Below are positions 30,628-38,623 of a stretch of DNA of 64,000 nt, piece after piece. The notes under the pieces were generated by a model that had not been told where the DNA came from, made no database searches, and worked only from the letters and a program-made list of their open reading frames with translations. Within the stretch, counting starts at the first letter, position 1. Each line of letters opens with the position of its first letter. Position numbers and translations under genes: made by a program. The stretch is from Phyllobacterium myrsinacearum (lineage in GTDB: Bacteria; Pseudomonadota; Alphaproteobacteria; Rhizobiales; Rhizobiaceae), in the NCBI RefSeq assembly GCF_002980555.1, contig NZ_PVBT01000010.1:124001-188000 (forward strand). Direction: 5' to 3'.

Positions 30628-31520
30628 GATTGCGGCTTACCTTTCCCCTTGGGTTCGCCATAGATCACGAAGGGGCGTTCATCGTCGCTGAGCACCGTCA
30701 CGCTGCGCGGATCCGCGTCGGCATGCAGATCAACGCCACCGAGGATGAAGTGCCGCAGCACGCCGCCGAAGGTCATTTCCAGATTGGCCTGCGTGAATAC
30801 CTCCGCGGTCGGACCGGAAGCCAGGACGGTACGGTTGACCAGCACGGCCCGGTCACAGAATTCGGGCACGCTGCCGAGATTGTGGGTGGAGACCAGCATG
30901 ACCTTGCCGTCATCGCGCAGGGATCGCAAAAGGCCGATAATGGCCTCCTCCGTGCGCACGTCGACGCCGGTGAAAGGCTCATCCAGAAGAATGATATCGC
31001 CTTCCTGCGCCAACGCGCGGGCAAGGAAGACACGCTTCTTCTGACCGCCCGAAAGCTCGCCGATCTGGCGCTTGCGGAAATCCGTCATGCCGACCCGCTC
31101 CAGCGCGGCCGTCACCATGTGCTGGTCGCGCTTTTTCGGCATGCGCAGAAAATTCATATGGCCATATCGTCCCATCATCACGACGTCTTCGACCAGAACC
31201 GGAAAATTCCAGTCGACATCCTCGCTCTGCGGCACATAGGCCACCACATTGCGTTTGAGCGCCCGTCCCGCCTGTTCACCCAGAATCGACACCGATCCCC
31301 TGGCGAGGGGCACGAAACCCATGATGGCCTTGAACAGGGTGGACTTGCCGCTGCCGTTGACGCCGACCAGCGCGGTTATGGACCCGCGCGGGATATCGAA
31401 GCTGGCATTGCGCAGGGCCGTGTGGCCATTGCGATAGGTCACGGTCACGTCATGCACGGAAAGACCAGCCCCCCGCTTTGCAGCGGAGGGGCCGGCGAGC
31501 GCTTGGGAGGACGCGCTCAC
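30624..31520 (-). CDS. sitB: Manganese/iron ABC transporter ATPase SitB
   Basis: A 298-residue ATPase with Walker [10 protein letters not shown] (53-61), Q-loop in [11 protein letters not shown], signature [15 protein letters not shown], Walker [13 protein letters not shown] and an H-loop in VSTHNLG. About 20 extra N-terminal residues ([17 protein letters not shown]) precede the ATPase core, and a charged tail ends [12 protein letters not shown] second in-frame start inside that extension is not obvious. The ATG overlaps the sitA stop by four bases. Confidence 0.93.
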   Translation of the reverse strand: MSASSQALAGPSAAKRGAGLSVHDVTVTYRNGHTALRNASFDIPRGSITALVGVNGSGKSTLFKAIMGFVPLARGSVSILGEQAGRALKRNVVAYVPQSEDVDWNFPVLVEDVVMMGRYGHMNFLRMPKKRDQHMVTAALERVGMTDFRKRQIGELSGGQKKRVFLARALAQEGDIILLDEPFTGVDVRTEEAIIGLLRSLRDDGKVMLVSTHNLGSVPEFCDRAVLVNRTVLASGPTAEVFTQANLEMTFGGVLRHFILGGVDLHADADPRSVTVLSDDERPFVIYGEPKGKGKPQS

Positions 31521-32410
31521 TGGGTAAAGCCTTTGGCAACGGTTTGTGCCGTGACGCGCAGGAGATCGAGGTAGGTGGGCACCGGACCATCGGGATCGCT
31601 GAGCGAATCGACATAGAGAACACCGCCATATTTGGCACCGGTCTCGCGGGCGACCTGTTTGGCGGGCGAAGCGGAAATCGTGCTTTCACTGAAAACCACC
31701 GGGATTTTCTCGGCGCGAACCTTGTCGATCACTTTACGAACCTGCTGGGGTGTACCCTGCTGATCGGCATTGATCGGCCAGAGATAAAGCTCCTTCATGT
31801 CGAAATCGCGCGCGAGATAGCTGAAGGCGCCTTCACTTGTCACCAGCCAGCGGCGCTCTGCGGGAACAGCCGCCAGGCTTTCGCGGATAGGCGCAACCGT
31901 TGCCCGGATCTTTTCCGCATAGGCGGCGGCATTGCGGTCATAGATGGCGGCATTGGCCGGATCATATTTGCCAAGCGCCTTGCGGATATTTTCCACGTAC
32001 ACCAGCGCGGCATTGGGCGACATCCAGGCATGCGGGTTCGGCTTGCCCTCGTAGGGGCCTTCCGAAATGCCCATCGGCTCCACACCCTCGCTGACGATGG
32101 CGCTCGGAACATTCTTGACGTTGCCGAAAAATTTCTCGAACCAGCGTTCCAGACCCAGGCCGTTCCACAGGACAAGATTGGCATCCTGCGCCTTCAGGAT
32201 GTCACCGGGTGTCGGCTGATAATCATGAATTTCCGCATTGGGCTTGGTGATCGAATCCACATTCGCCGCGTCCCCCGCAACATTGCGGGCCATGTCGGCG
32301 ATGATCGTAAAGGTCGTGACCACCTTGAATTTCTTGCCATCGGCGGCGGACGCCGGGCCAAGGATCGTCAATAGAGCAAAAACAGCAATCAACAGTCGGG
32401 AAAATCTCAT
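31517..32410 (-). CDS. sitA: Manganese-binding periplasmic protein SitA
   Basis: The 297-residue precursor begins with a signal peptide (1-23, ending GPASA) and is a cluster A-I (TroA/PsaA-like) metal-binding protein. The four expected ligands are in place: H62 in [10 protein letters not shown]127 in NPHAWMSP, E193 in TSEGAF and D268 in YVDSLSDP. The His2-Glu-Asp set and the lack of a His-rich loop argue for Mn(II) or Fe(II) rather than zinc. First gene of sitABCD. Its upstream region, shared with the divergent mur gene, contains a Mur/Fur-box-like repeat. Confidence 0.93.
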   Translation of the reverse strand: MRFSRLLIAVFALLTILGPASAADGKKFKVVTTFTIIADMARNVAGDAANVDSITKPNAEIHDYQPTPGDILKAQDANLVLWNGLGLERWFEKFFGNVKNVPSAIVSEGVEPMGISEGPYEGKPNPHAWMSPNAALVYVENIRKALGKYDPANAAIYDRNAAAYAEKIRATVAPIRESLAAVPAERRWLVTSEGAFSYLARDFDMKELYLWPINADQQGTPQQVRKVIDKVRAEKIPVVFSESTISASPAKQVARETGAKYGGVLYVDSLSDPDGPVPTYLDLLRVTAQTVAKGFTQ

Positions 32411-32491
32411 ATCGCCTCCAGCAAACCGGGAAAATGGTGAGCTTTTTCGTCACCATTGTTACTCCATAACGGCTCGCGGGAGGCGCGTCAA

Positions 32492-32512
32492 TGCAAATGC
32501 GAATGATTTGCA
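32492..32512. promoter_or_regulatory. Mur/Fur-type operator candidate upstream of sitA
   Basis: A perfect inverted repeat with arms TGCAAAT and ATTTGCA and a 7-base spacer, 81 bases upstream of the sitA start and on the side facing mur. Mur-responsive sequences of rhizobia contain TGCAAA/TTTGCA arms. The repeat is seen; Mn-dependent repression of sitABCD through it is inferred. Confidence 0.7.
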
Positions 32513-32596
32513 AAAAGAAATCCATTCCGGTTTCCCGCAGTATGCGGAAGGTCCGGCGCTGAAATTCTGTGTACCAATGCGCGTATTTCCCGAGGC

Positions 32597-32618
32597 CAGT
32601 TGAGAATCTTTGCAACTG
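32597..32618. promoter_or_regulatory. Second inverted repeat, next to mur
   Basis: CAGTTG and CAACTG separated by 10 bases, ending 27 bases before the mur start codon. It differs from the TGCAAAT repeat, so it may be a separate site or a chance repeat near the mur promoter. Confidence 0.25.
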
Positions 32619-32645
32619 AGCGCGTTCTGGCGCATAATCCCGTCT

Positions 32646-33080
32646 ATGAAACATGCTCTCAATCAGAAGCCGGATTACGAGAAGGAACTGCGCAAGGCAG
32701 GCGTTCGCATCACCCGTCCGCGCCGAATCATTCTCGATATTCTGACCTCCACGGAAGACCACCCGGATGCGATGAAGATTTTCCATCGCGCCATCGAGAT
32801 CGATGACAGCATTTCGCTCTCGACCGTCTACCGGACCATGAATCTCCTCGAAGAAATGGGCGCCATTCATCGCCACGCCTTCAATGGCGGCCCGTCGCGC
32901 TTCGAACAGGCGCATGGCGAGCATCACGACCACCTGATCGACGTCGATACGGGAGATGTGATCGAATTCCAGTCGGACAAGATCGAAAAGCTGCAGGAAG
33001 AGATTGCCCGCGCGCTTGGCTATGACATCATCCATCACCGGCTCGAACTTTATGGGCGGAAATCCAAGCGGCCGGAATAG
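32646..33080 (+). CDS. mur: Fur-family manganese-uptake regulator Mur
   Basis: A 144-residue Fur-family repressor. The winged helix lies in about residues 10-80 ([28 protein letters not shown]) and the dimer/metal domain follows, with HHDH at 93-96 and the ligand-rich [19 protein letters not shown]. coli Fur has cysteines at the two positions of the LICLDCG segment; here they are replaced (LIDVDTG), as expected for Mur-type proteins that sense Mn(II). It is divergent from sitABCD, which supports that assignment; annotation simply as Fur would also be defensible. Start: ATG 32646 ([13 protein letters not shown]); the frame is open 12 codons upstream but lacks a better site. No strong Shine-Dalgarno is visible. 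Confidence 0.88.
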   Translation: MKHALNQKPDYEKELRKAGVRITRPRRIILDILTSTEDHPDAMKIFHRAIEIDDSISLSTVYRTMNLLEEMGAIHRHAFNGGPSRFEQAHGEHHDHLIDVDTGDVIEFQSDKIEKLQEEIARALGYDIIHHRLELYGRKSKRPE

Positions 33081-33165
33081 CTGGCATCTTTGCGCACAAA
33101 CGTCCAAGACGTCTGCTTTCGCGTGAAGCATAACTTCCGCTGGCATTTGCCCGAGGGAGTTATGC

Positions 33166-33549
33166 ATGCAAACGGTCCAATCGAAATCCTACAAGGCCAT
33201 CAATTTCTCCGAAAAGTTCAAGCTGTTTTCTGAACAGTGGACACCCAAAGTGGTGGCGGAACTCAACGATTATCAATTCAAGATCGTCCGCATCGAAGGC
33301 GACTTCGTCTGGCACGATCATCCGGAAACCGATGAGGCATTCATTGTCCTGGACGGGGAACTGCGCATCGATTTCCGCGACGGGTTCGTGACGATCAAGC
33401 CGGGTGAAATGTATGTCGTCCCCAAAGGGGTTGCGCACAAGCCCTATGCCGAAACGGAAGTCAGACTGATGCTGATTGAGCCGCGCGGGGTTCTCAATAC
33501 CGGCCATGAGGGCGGTGAGCGGACAGCACAGAACGACGTGTGGGTCTAA
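33166..33549 (+). CDS. Single-domain cupin protein
   Basis: A 127-residue cupin_2 protein. The two cupin motifs are visible: GDFVWHDHPETDEAFIVLDG (motif 1, with two histidines and a glutamate) and PGEMYVVPKGVAHKPYA (motif 2, with the last metal histidine). Such small cupins bind a metal and serve as isomerases, dioxygenases or sensors; I cannot assign a substrate. The ATG at 33166 has GGGAG six bases upstream. It is convergent with the LysR-type gene, with only six bases between stops, and 85 bases downstream of mur. Confidence 0.85.
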   Translation: MQTVQSKSYKAINFSEKFKLFSEQWTPKVVAELNDYQFKIVRIEGDFVWHDHPETDEAFIVLDGELRIDFRDGFVTIKPGEMYVVPKGVAHKPYAETEVRLMLIEPRGVLNTGHEGGERTAQNDVWV

Positions 33550-33555
33550 CAGCTC

Positions 33556-34413
33556 TTACGCAATCTGTGCCAATTCGCGGCGCAGAAAATCGTTCAGCCG
33601 GTCAATGGCCGGGCTGGACGACACCGGGCTGCGCATGATGCCGATTTCCAGATCACGCAGCGGCGGCAGGCCCTCATTCTCACCGATAATGCGCAGGGTC
33701 GACGGCACGCTGCAGGCGGCAAGCGCTGCCACAGCCAGCCCGGCCTGCACCACAGCGATTAATCCGAGCAGGCTGGCGCTGGAATAGGTGCAGCGATAGC
33801 TGCGATCCGCATCCCCCAGCGCGTCCAGCACATTCATGCGCGCGGCACAACCGGGCTCAAACAGGGCAATGCGCAGCGGATCGTTTTCCCAGGCAACGTG
33901 GGTTGGCGATGCAACCCAGATCAAACGCTCCCGGCGGATCACCTCCAGCGGCTGGGTGGCCCCGCGGGTGACAATCGCCAGGTTGACACGGTCCTCATCG
34001 ATCGCCTTGACCAGCGAAGTCGATTGCTCGCAGACCAGTTCGACAGTGACCAGCGGATGCTCCTCGGCAAACCGCGACAGAACAGGCGGCAGCAGGAACG
34101 CCGCATAGTCATCGGGCACACCAAGCCGCACACTGCCAGTTTCCTCGGGGCGAGTGACATTGGCCCAGGCCTCATCGGACAACCGCAGCAACCGCCGCGC
34201 ATAATTGAGAAAATTCTCACCGGCCAGATTCGGCTCGACGGAGCGGGGATTGCGAATGAGGAGCTGTTTGCCCACCGCCTGTTCCAGCCGCTGCATCTGC
34301 ATGCTGACGGCCGACTGGCTGCGGCCGACGCGCGGGGCGGCAGCCGACAGGCTGCCGGTTTCAATGACGGTTACAAACGTCCGCAAGAGATCGAGGTCGA
34401 GGGGTGCAGCCAT
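33556..34413 (-). CDS. LysR-family transcriptional regulator
   Basis: A 285-residue LysR-type regulator. The N-terminal helix-turn-helix reads VIETGSLSAAAPRVGRSQSA followed by VSMQMQRLE, then a linker helix and a substrate-binding domain from about residue 90 (GSVRLGVPDDYAAFLLPPVL). It is divergently transcribed from an EamA-family exporter, and a 7-bp-arm inverted repeat lies between the two starts, so the exporter gene is the likely target. Effector unknown. Confidence 0.9.
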   Translation of the reverse strand: MAAPLDLDLLRTFVTVIETGSLSAAAPRVGRSQSAVSMQMQRLEQAVGKQLLIRNPRSVEPNLAGENFLNYARRLLRLSDEAWANVTRPEETGSVRLGVPDDYAAFLLPPVLSRFAEEHPLVTVELVCEQSTSLVKAIDEDRVNLAIVTRGATQPLEVIRRERLIWVASPTHVAWENDPLRIALFEPGCAARMNVLDALGDADRSYRCTYSSASLLGLIAVVQAGLAVAALAACSVPSTLRIIGENEGLPPLRDLEIGIMRSPVSSSPAIDRLNDFLRRELAQIA

Positions 34414-34429
34414 AATGCCATCAACATAG

Positions 34430-34455
34430 CGAATAGTTCATTCCAAATCTATTCG
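34430..34455. promoter_or_regulatory. LysR-type operator candidate
   Basis: Arms CGAATAG and CTATTCG separated by 12 bases, in the 101-base region between the divergent LysR and EamA genes. Position and symmetry fit a recognition site for the neighbouring regulator. Confidence 0.5.
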
Positions 34456-34514
34456 TTTGTTTGCTGGCAATCAATGGCGCTAACTGAATGCTCTTTACAT
34501 ACAGGGACGCCCGC

Positions 34515-35411
34515 ATGACCGAACCCATTTCGGAACGTTTTCCGGCAGCACGGCTGGCCGTTGCCATGGCCATCATCGGGACCGTCGGTGCCTTTGCAAC
34601 GGAGACCCGGCTCGATCCGGTCACGATCGTCTTCTGGCGCTGTGTTTTCGGCACGGTCTTCCTCGCCGCATGGTGTTTCCTGCGCGGTTATCTCCCCGAC
34701 CGGACGCTCTCCTGGCCGCGGCTGGGCCGGGCAGCGCTCGGCGGCATCTGCATGGTGCTCAGCTGGGTGTCGTTTTTTGCCGGCTTCCGCATGACGTCGA
34801 TTGCGACCACCACCATCATCTACCACATCCAGCCGTTCTTCGTTGTTCTCATCGGCGCGACCCTTTTGAAGGAGCGCATCACCGTCGATCAGATCATCTG
34901 GATGCTCGGCGCCTTTCTCGGCGTCGTCCTGGCCAGCGGCCTTGTCGGCGCGGCGGCACCGGTCAGCACGCTATGGGTTCTTGGGATCGTCATGTCGCTC
35001 GGCGCAGCGGTGCTTTATGCCGCCGCTACTATTCTCGCCAAGGGCCTCGGCGAGCAACGGCCGGAAATCACGGTGCTCTGCCAGACCATCGTCGGCATCG
35101 TCATGCTCGCGCCCTTTGCCAATTGGGCGGAGCCCGTGCCGCTGGCGTCCTGGGGCTGGCTGGCCAGTATCGGCATCCTCCACACGGGCATTGCCTATAT
35201 CCTGATCTATTCCGCCTATCCCCGCCTGTCGACACCGGTCATCGGCGTCCTGACCTTCATTTACCCCATCGTCGCCATCATCGTGGACTGGGCGATTTAC
35301 GCGCATCCCCTGGGAATGGCGCAAGCCGCCGGCATGCTGCTGATTGCCTGCGGGACGCTGGGCGTGCGGCTCGGATGGCAGATTCCCTGGCGGCGGACTT
35401 CGCCGGCCTGA
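34515..35411 (+). CDS. EamA/DMT-family transporter
   Basis: A 298-residue inner-membrane protein with about ten hydrophobic helices in two EamA repeats (for example PVTIVFWRCVFGTVFLAAW in the first and LYAAATILAKGLGEQRPEI in the second). Drug/metabolite transporters of this family usually export amino acids or related metabolites; substrate is unknown. Start: ATG 34515 (MTEPISERF) with AGGGA eight bases upstream; an ATG at 34488 lacks a site. It is probably controlled by the divergent LysR regulator. Confidence 0.88.
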   Translation: MTEPISERFPAARLAVAMAIIGTVGAFATETRLDPVTIVFWRCVFGTVFLAAWCFLRGYLPDRTLSWPRLGRAALGGICMVLSWVSFFAGFRMTSIATTTIIYHIQPFFVVLIGATLLKERITVDQIIWMLGAFLGVVLASGLVGAAAPVSTLWVLGIVMSLGAAVLYAAATILAKGLGEQRPEITVLCQTIVGIVMLAPFANWAEPVPLASWGWLASIGILHTGIAYILIYSAYPRLSTPVIGVLTFIYPIVAIIVDWAIYAHPLGMAQAAGMLLIACGTLGVRLGWQIPWRRTSPA

Positions 35412-35425
35412 CTCCCCCAACACAT

Positions 35426-35452
35426 GAAAAAGCCGCCCGGAGGCGGCTCTTT
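35426..35452. terminator. Bidirectional terminator between the EamA gene and ptsN
   Basis: Stem AGCCGCC / GGCGGCT with loop CGGA. On the minus strand it is followed by five Ts (strong, for ptsN); on the plus strand by CTTT (weaker, for the transporter). Confidence 0.85.
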
Positions 35453-35472
35453 CGTCAAAGGATGCAAAAGAA

Positions 35473-35937
35473 TCAGGCGGCGTTGGAAGCCGGCTGCGCC
35501 GTCAGCAATTCATAGATAAGGGTCGCATCATGGGCGGTGCGCAGTTTGGCAATCCGCTCGGGATCGCGCAGCATGCGGGCAATCCGCGACAAGGCCTTCA
35601 GATGATCGGCGCCAGCATTCTCCGGCGCCAGCAGAAGAAAAACAATATCAACGGGCTGATCGTCCAGCGCTTCGAAATCCACGGGGGTTTCGAGCTGCGC
35701 AAAGACCCCGGTGATGCGTTTGACGCTGTTGATCTTGCCATGCGGAATGGCAATGCCATTGCCAACGCCAGTCGAACCAAGGCGTTCGCGCTGCAGGACG
35801 GTGTCGAACACCTCCCGCTCCGTCAAACCGGTCAAGGCGGCAGCCTTCTCCGACATGATCTGCAAAAGCTGCTTTTTGGAATTGACTTTCAATGCGGGCA
35901 GGACAGCGTCGGGCTGAATGAGGTCACCCAGATCCAT
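35473..35937 (-). CDS. ptsN: Nitrogen PTS EIIA component PtsN
   Basis: A 154-residue EIIA-Ntr protein that accepts a phosphate from the NPr/EI-Ntr relay and regulates nitrogen, potassium or envelope functions rather than transporting sugar. The phospho-acceptor histidine is in GIAIPHGK (about residue 66). Other family parts are KKQLLQIMSEKAA and VFLLLAPENAGADHLKALS. It is the last gene of the rpoN-hpf-ptsN cluster, the classic arrangement. A long hairpin lies between hpf and ptsN. Ribosome site GGAAGGAAG lies just upstream of the ATG. Confidence 0.96.
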   Translation of the reverse strand: MDLGDLIQPDAVLPALKVNSKKQLLQIMSEKAAALTGLTEREVFDTVLQRERLGSTGVGNGIAIPHGKINSVKRITGVFAQLETPVDFEALDDQPVDIVFLLLAPENAGADHLKALSRIARMLRDPERIAKLRTAHDATLIYELLTAQPASNAA

Positions 35938-35955
35938 TATTCTCTTCCTTCCTGT

Positions 35956-35987
35956 TACCGTCCGCGCTTTTGGGGGCGCGGACGGTA
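35956..35987. repeat. 12-bp-stem hairpin between hpf and ptsN
   Basis: Perfect arms TACCGTCCGCGC and GCGCGGACGGTA with an 8-base loop, 13 bases past the hpf stop and 18 before the ptsN start. No T-run follows on the coding strand. It probably stabilises the hpf mRNA end or tunes ptsN expression. Confidence 0.6.
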
Positions 35988-36000
35988 GTTCAAATTTCGC

Positions 36001-36594
36001 CTAAGACCCGGCGCCGTTCTGACCGGCCACGGCCGATGGATCGATCCAGCCGATGTTGCCGTCAGCGCGGCGGTATACGATATTCACCTGCGTACTGCCA
36101 GAGTTGCGGAAGACAACCACTGGACTATCTTTCAGATCGAGCTCAACCACAGCGGATGCGACACTCATGCTCCTGAGCGCCATCGATGTCTCGGCCACGA
36201 TTGTCGGCGCGTAATCCTCCGGAATATCCTCATCTTCATCCGGTACAGGGGCTACGACCCGGTAGGAAATATCGTCGAAAACACCGTTCGAGCCGGGCGC
36301 CTGATGCGATTTCAGACGCCGCTTGTAACGGCGAAGGCGCTTGTCCACGCGTTCTCCGGCTGCATCAAAAGCAAGCTGAGGATCCTGTGCCTCGCCCGCC
36401 GCCTGCAGCACCGTGCCGGTATCGAGACGGATCAGGCAATCGGCGATAAAGCGCGACCCCTGTTTCTCCACTGTGACGTGGCCTGTATATCCGCCATCGA
36501 AATACTTGGTCACCATCTCACCGATCCGTTCGTCAATGCGAATGCGGAAAGCGTCACCAATGTCCATATGTTTCCCAGATACACGCAGACTCAT
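36001..36594 (-). CDS. hpf: Long-form ribosome hibernation promoting factor
   Basis: A 197-residue HPF/RaiA-family protein. The N-terminal about 105 residues form the S30AE domain that sits in the mRNA/tRNA channel of the 30S subunit (SLRVSGKHMDIGDAFRIRID, then a basic KRLRRYKRRLK helix). A flexible acidic linker and the C-terminal dimerisation domain (VVFRNSGSTQVNIVYRRADG) follow, so this is the long form that pairs ribosomes into 100S dimers. A GTGAGG ribosome site precedes ATG 36594. It lies between rpoN and ptsN; stationary-phase or stress induction is known for homologues. Confidence 0.95.
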   Translation of the reverse strand: MSLRVSGKHMDIGDAFRIRIDERIGEMVTKYFDGGYTGHVTVEKQGSRFIADCLIRLDTGTVLQAAGEAQDPQLAFDAAGERVDKRLRRYKRRLKSHQAPGSNGVFDDISYRVVAPVPDEDEDIPEDYAPTIVAETSMALRSMSVASAVVELDLKDSPVVVFRNSGSTQVNIVYRRADGNIGWIDPSAVAGQNGAGS

Positions 36595-36800
36595 GATACC
36601 TCACCTTCGTTGTGACTTTTCATTGCCCGAGCCAATCTACACTGTTGTTGAGAGACGAGCAAAGACATCCCGCACATTCCATGCGAGCGATCCATCACAT
36701 TTCACTTTCTGATTCTTCATCTCCAAAGGCGCGCTTTCGCTTCAATCGATGCAAATTACCGGCGCTTCACTCTCCCTTGACCAAGCTTCTATGGCCCGGT

Positions 36801-38456
36801 TCATTTACCCACTCGCCCGGATTCTACACCTGTGCGCCGGATGAATCCAGAGTTTCCGTCGCCCTTGCGAGCAGAAGCCTCCGCTTTTTTCTCCCGGCGC
36901 CTTTGCACTGAGGACGCGATGTTCATCGCCTCGCGGTACTTGGCGACGGTGCGCCGTGCAATATCAACGCCCTGGCCCTTCAAAAGATCCACGATCGTGT
37001 CATCCGATAAAACATCGTCCGGCTTTTCATTGTCGATCAGCAGCTTGATCTGATGCCGTACAGACTGCGAAGAGTGCTGCTCGCCACCTTCGGTGGCCGA
37101 AATCGCCGCGTTGAAAAAATAGCGCAACTCGAACACACCGCGCTTCGTCAGCATGTATTTGTTGGCGGTGACGCGGCTGACGGTCGATTCGTGCATGCCG
37201 ATGGCGTCGGCCACATTCCTTAAATTGAGCGGTTTCAGATGGGCGACGCCGAGCTGCAGGAACTCCGCCTGCTGGCGCACGATTTCCGTCGCCACCTTCA
37301 GGATCGTCTGGGCGCGCTGATCCAGGCTGCGCGTCAGCCAGTTGGCGTTTTGCAGGCATTCGCTGAGAAACCCCTTTTCGGCGGGGGATGCCGTTACCTT
37401 TGCAATGGTCGCATAATAGATGTTGTTGACGAGGACCCGCGGCAGCGCATCCGGATTAAGCTCGATATTCCACGTCCCGTCCGGCGCCCTATCGACATGC
37501 ACGTCCGGGATGATGCTGTCGGCCACACCCGAGGAGAAGGCCGTTCCGGGCTTTGGATCAAGCAGGCGAATCTCCTGCAGCATATCGAGAAGATCGGTAT
37601 CGCCGACGCGGCACAGCTTTCTCAGGCTCTGAAAATCACGCTTCGCCAGGAGCTCCAGATTCTGCAGAAGCATCGCCATTGCCGGATCAAGCCGGTCTTT
37701 CGCGCGCAGCTGCAGAGCCAGGCATTCAGCCAGATCACGGGCAAACAGGCCCGCCGGTTCGAACGTCTGCAACACGGCAATCAGCCTCCCGATATGGGCC
37801 GTATCGGTGCCAAGCCGCGTGGCAATCTCATCAGCATCGACGCGCAGATAGCCCATCTCGTCGAGATGATCGGCAAGCTCCGCGGCAATCAGGCGGTCCG
37901 CGGCATTTTCGAAGGCGAAAATGATCTGCTCGCCGACATGATCGCGCAGCGTCAATGGCGATGCGGTCACCTGTTCAAGATTGAAGCCCTCGCCGCCGGT
38001 CGACACATAGCCATCGCCCGAGGAAGACTTCCATTGCGAGGCAAGATCGCCGGCAATGAAGTCATGCGTTCCCGGATCGTCCGGGAAAATGTTTTCCAGC
38101 GAGCTGTCGAACGTCTCGGACATGGAGCCGGAACTGGTCGACTCGCCGCTGACAAGCCAATGGTCGTTCTGTTCATTGCCGCCCGAATCGTCCGGGCCGT
38201 CATCAATGCCGGCATTGCGAGGGAAATCGCCACCATCCACCGGCCCGCGCCCATCGGAAATATCCCTGCCCTCAAAGGAAAAACCGTCTCCCGACGCTTC
38301 GTCGCGTTCCAGCAGCGGATTCTTTTCTATCTCCTGTTCGATGAATTGCTCAAGTTCGACATGGGACAATTGCAGCAGCCGAATCGACTGCATGAGCAGC
38401 GGCGTCATCACCAGAGACTGGGTTTGTCTCAAATCGAGTTTTGGCGACAGGGCCAT
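36801..38456 (-). CDS. rpoN: RNA polymerase sigma-54 factor RpoN
   Basis: A 551-residue sigma-54. Region I (residues 1-50) is Gln/Leu-rich with LRQTQSLVMTPLLMQSIRLL; region II (about 51-130) is acidic and Ser/Gly-rich; region III has the core-binding and DNA-binding parts, with the helix-turn-helix around AIGMHESTVSRVTANKY and the RpoN box ARRTVAKYRE at 500-509. Beyond the box is a 42-residue basic tail, longer than the short tail of E. coli RpoN. It serves promoters of nitrogen assimilation and other functions and needs AAA+ activators. It lies downstream of lptB behind a 13-bp-stem hairpin, so it likely has its own promoter in 38457-38590. Confidence 0.97.
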   Translation of the reverse strand: MALSPKLDLRQTQSLVMTPLLMQSIRLLQLSHVELEQFIEQEIEKNPLLERDEASGDGFSFEGRDISDGRGPVDGGDFPRNAGIDDGPDDSGGNEQNDHWLVSGESTSSGSMSETFDSSLENIFPDDPGTHDFIAGDLASQWKSSSGDGYVSTGGEGFNLEQVTASPLTLRDHVGEQIIFAFENAADRLIAAELADHLDEMGYLRVDADEIATRLGTDTAHIGRLIAVLQTFEPAGLFARDLAECLALQLRAKDRLDPAMAMLLQNLELLAKRDFQSLRKLCRVGDTDLLDMLQEIRLLDPKPGTAFSSGVADSIIPDVHVDRAPDGTWNIELNPDALPRVLVNNIYYATIAKVTASPAEKGFLSECLQNANWLTRSLDQRAQTILKVATEIVRQQAEFLQLGVAHLKPLNLRNVADAIGMHESTVSRVTANKYMLTKRGVFELRYFFNAAISATEGGEQHSSQSVRHQIKLLIDNEKPDDVLSDDTIVDLLKGQGVDIARRTVAKYREAMNIASSVQRRREKKAEASARKGDGNSGFIRRTGVESGRVGK

Positions 38457-38587
38457 GGTGAACGCGGGTACTCCTGTACGAAATTCTTCTCAATGTACAG
38501 AAATGGCCCAATCCTTGCTTGTCAATTCCAGCAGGGCAAAAAACGACTCTTTTGGGCAAGATTCATCTGGATTGAACGGAGGGAAAG

Positions 38588-38617
38588 CAATTTCTGGCAA
38601 AAACTTGCCAGAAATTG
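38588..38617 (-). terminator. 13-bp-stem hairpin between lptB and rpoN
   Basis: Perfect arms CAATTTCTGGCAA and TTGCCAGAAATTG with a 4-base loop, six bases past the lptB stop. Read on the minus strand it is followed by CTTTCCC. The stem is strong but the T-run is short, so it could terminate or attenuate read-through into rpoN. Confidence 0.6.
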
Positions 38618-38623
38618 ACAAAA

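Noticed and set aside
38588-38617. Sigma-54 promoter at the TGGCA...TTGC sequence near rpoN
   Set aside because: The GG-to-GC spacing is one base short of the -24/-12 consensus, and the sequence is explained by a perfect 13-bp hairpin.
37239-38618. 459-residue plus-strand frame opposite rpoN
   Set aside because: rpoN has all family regions on the minus strand; the plus frame has no recognisable motif.
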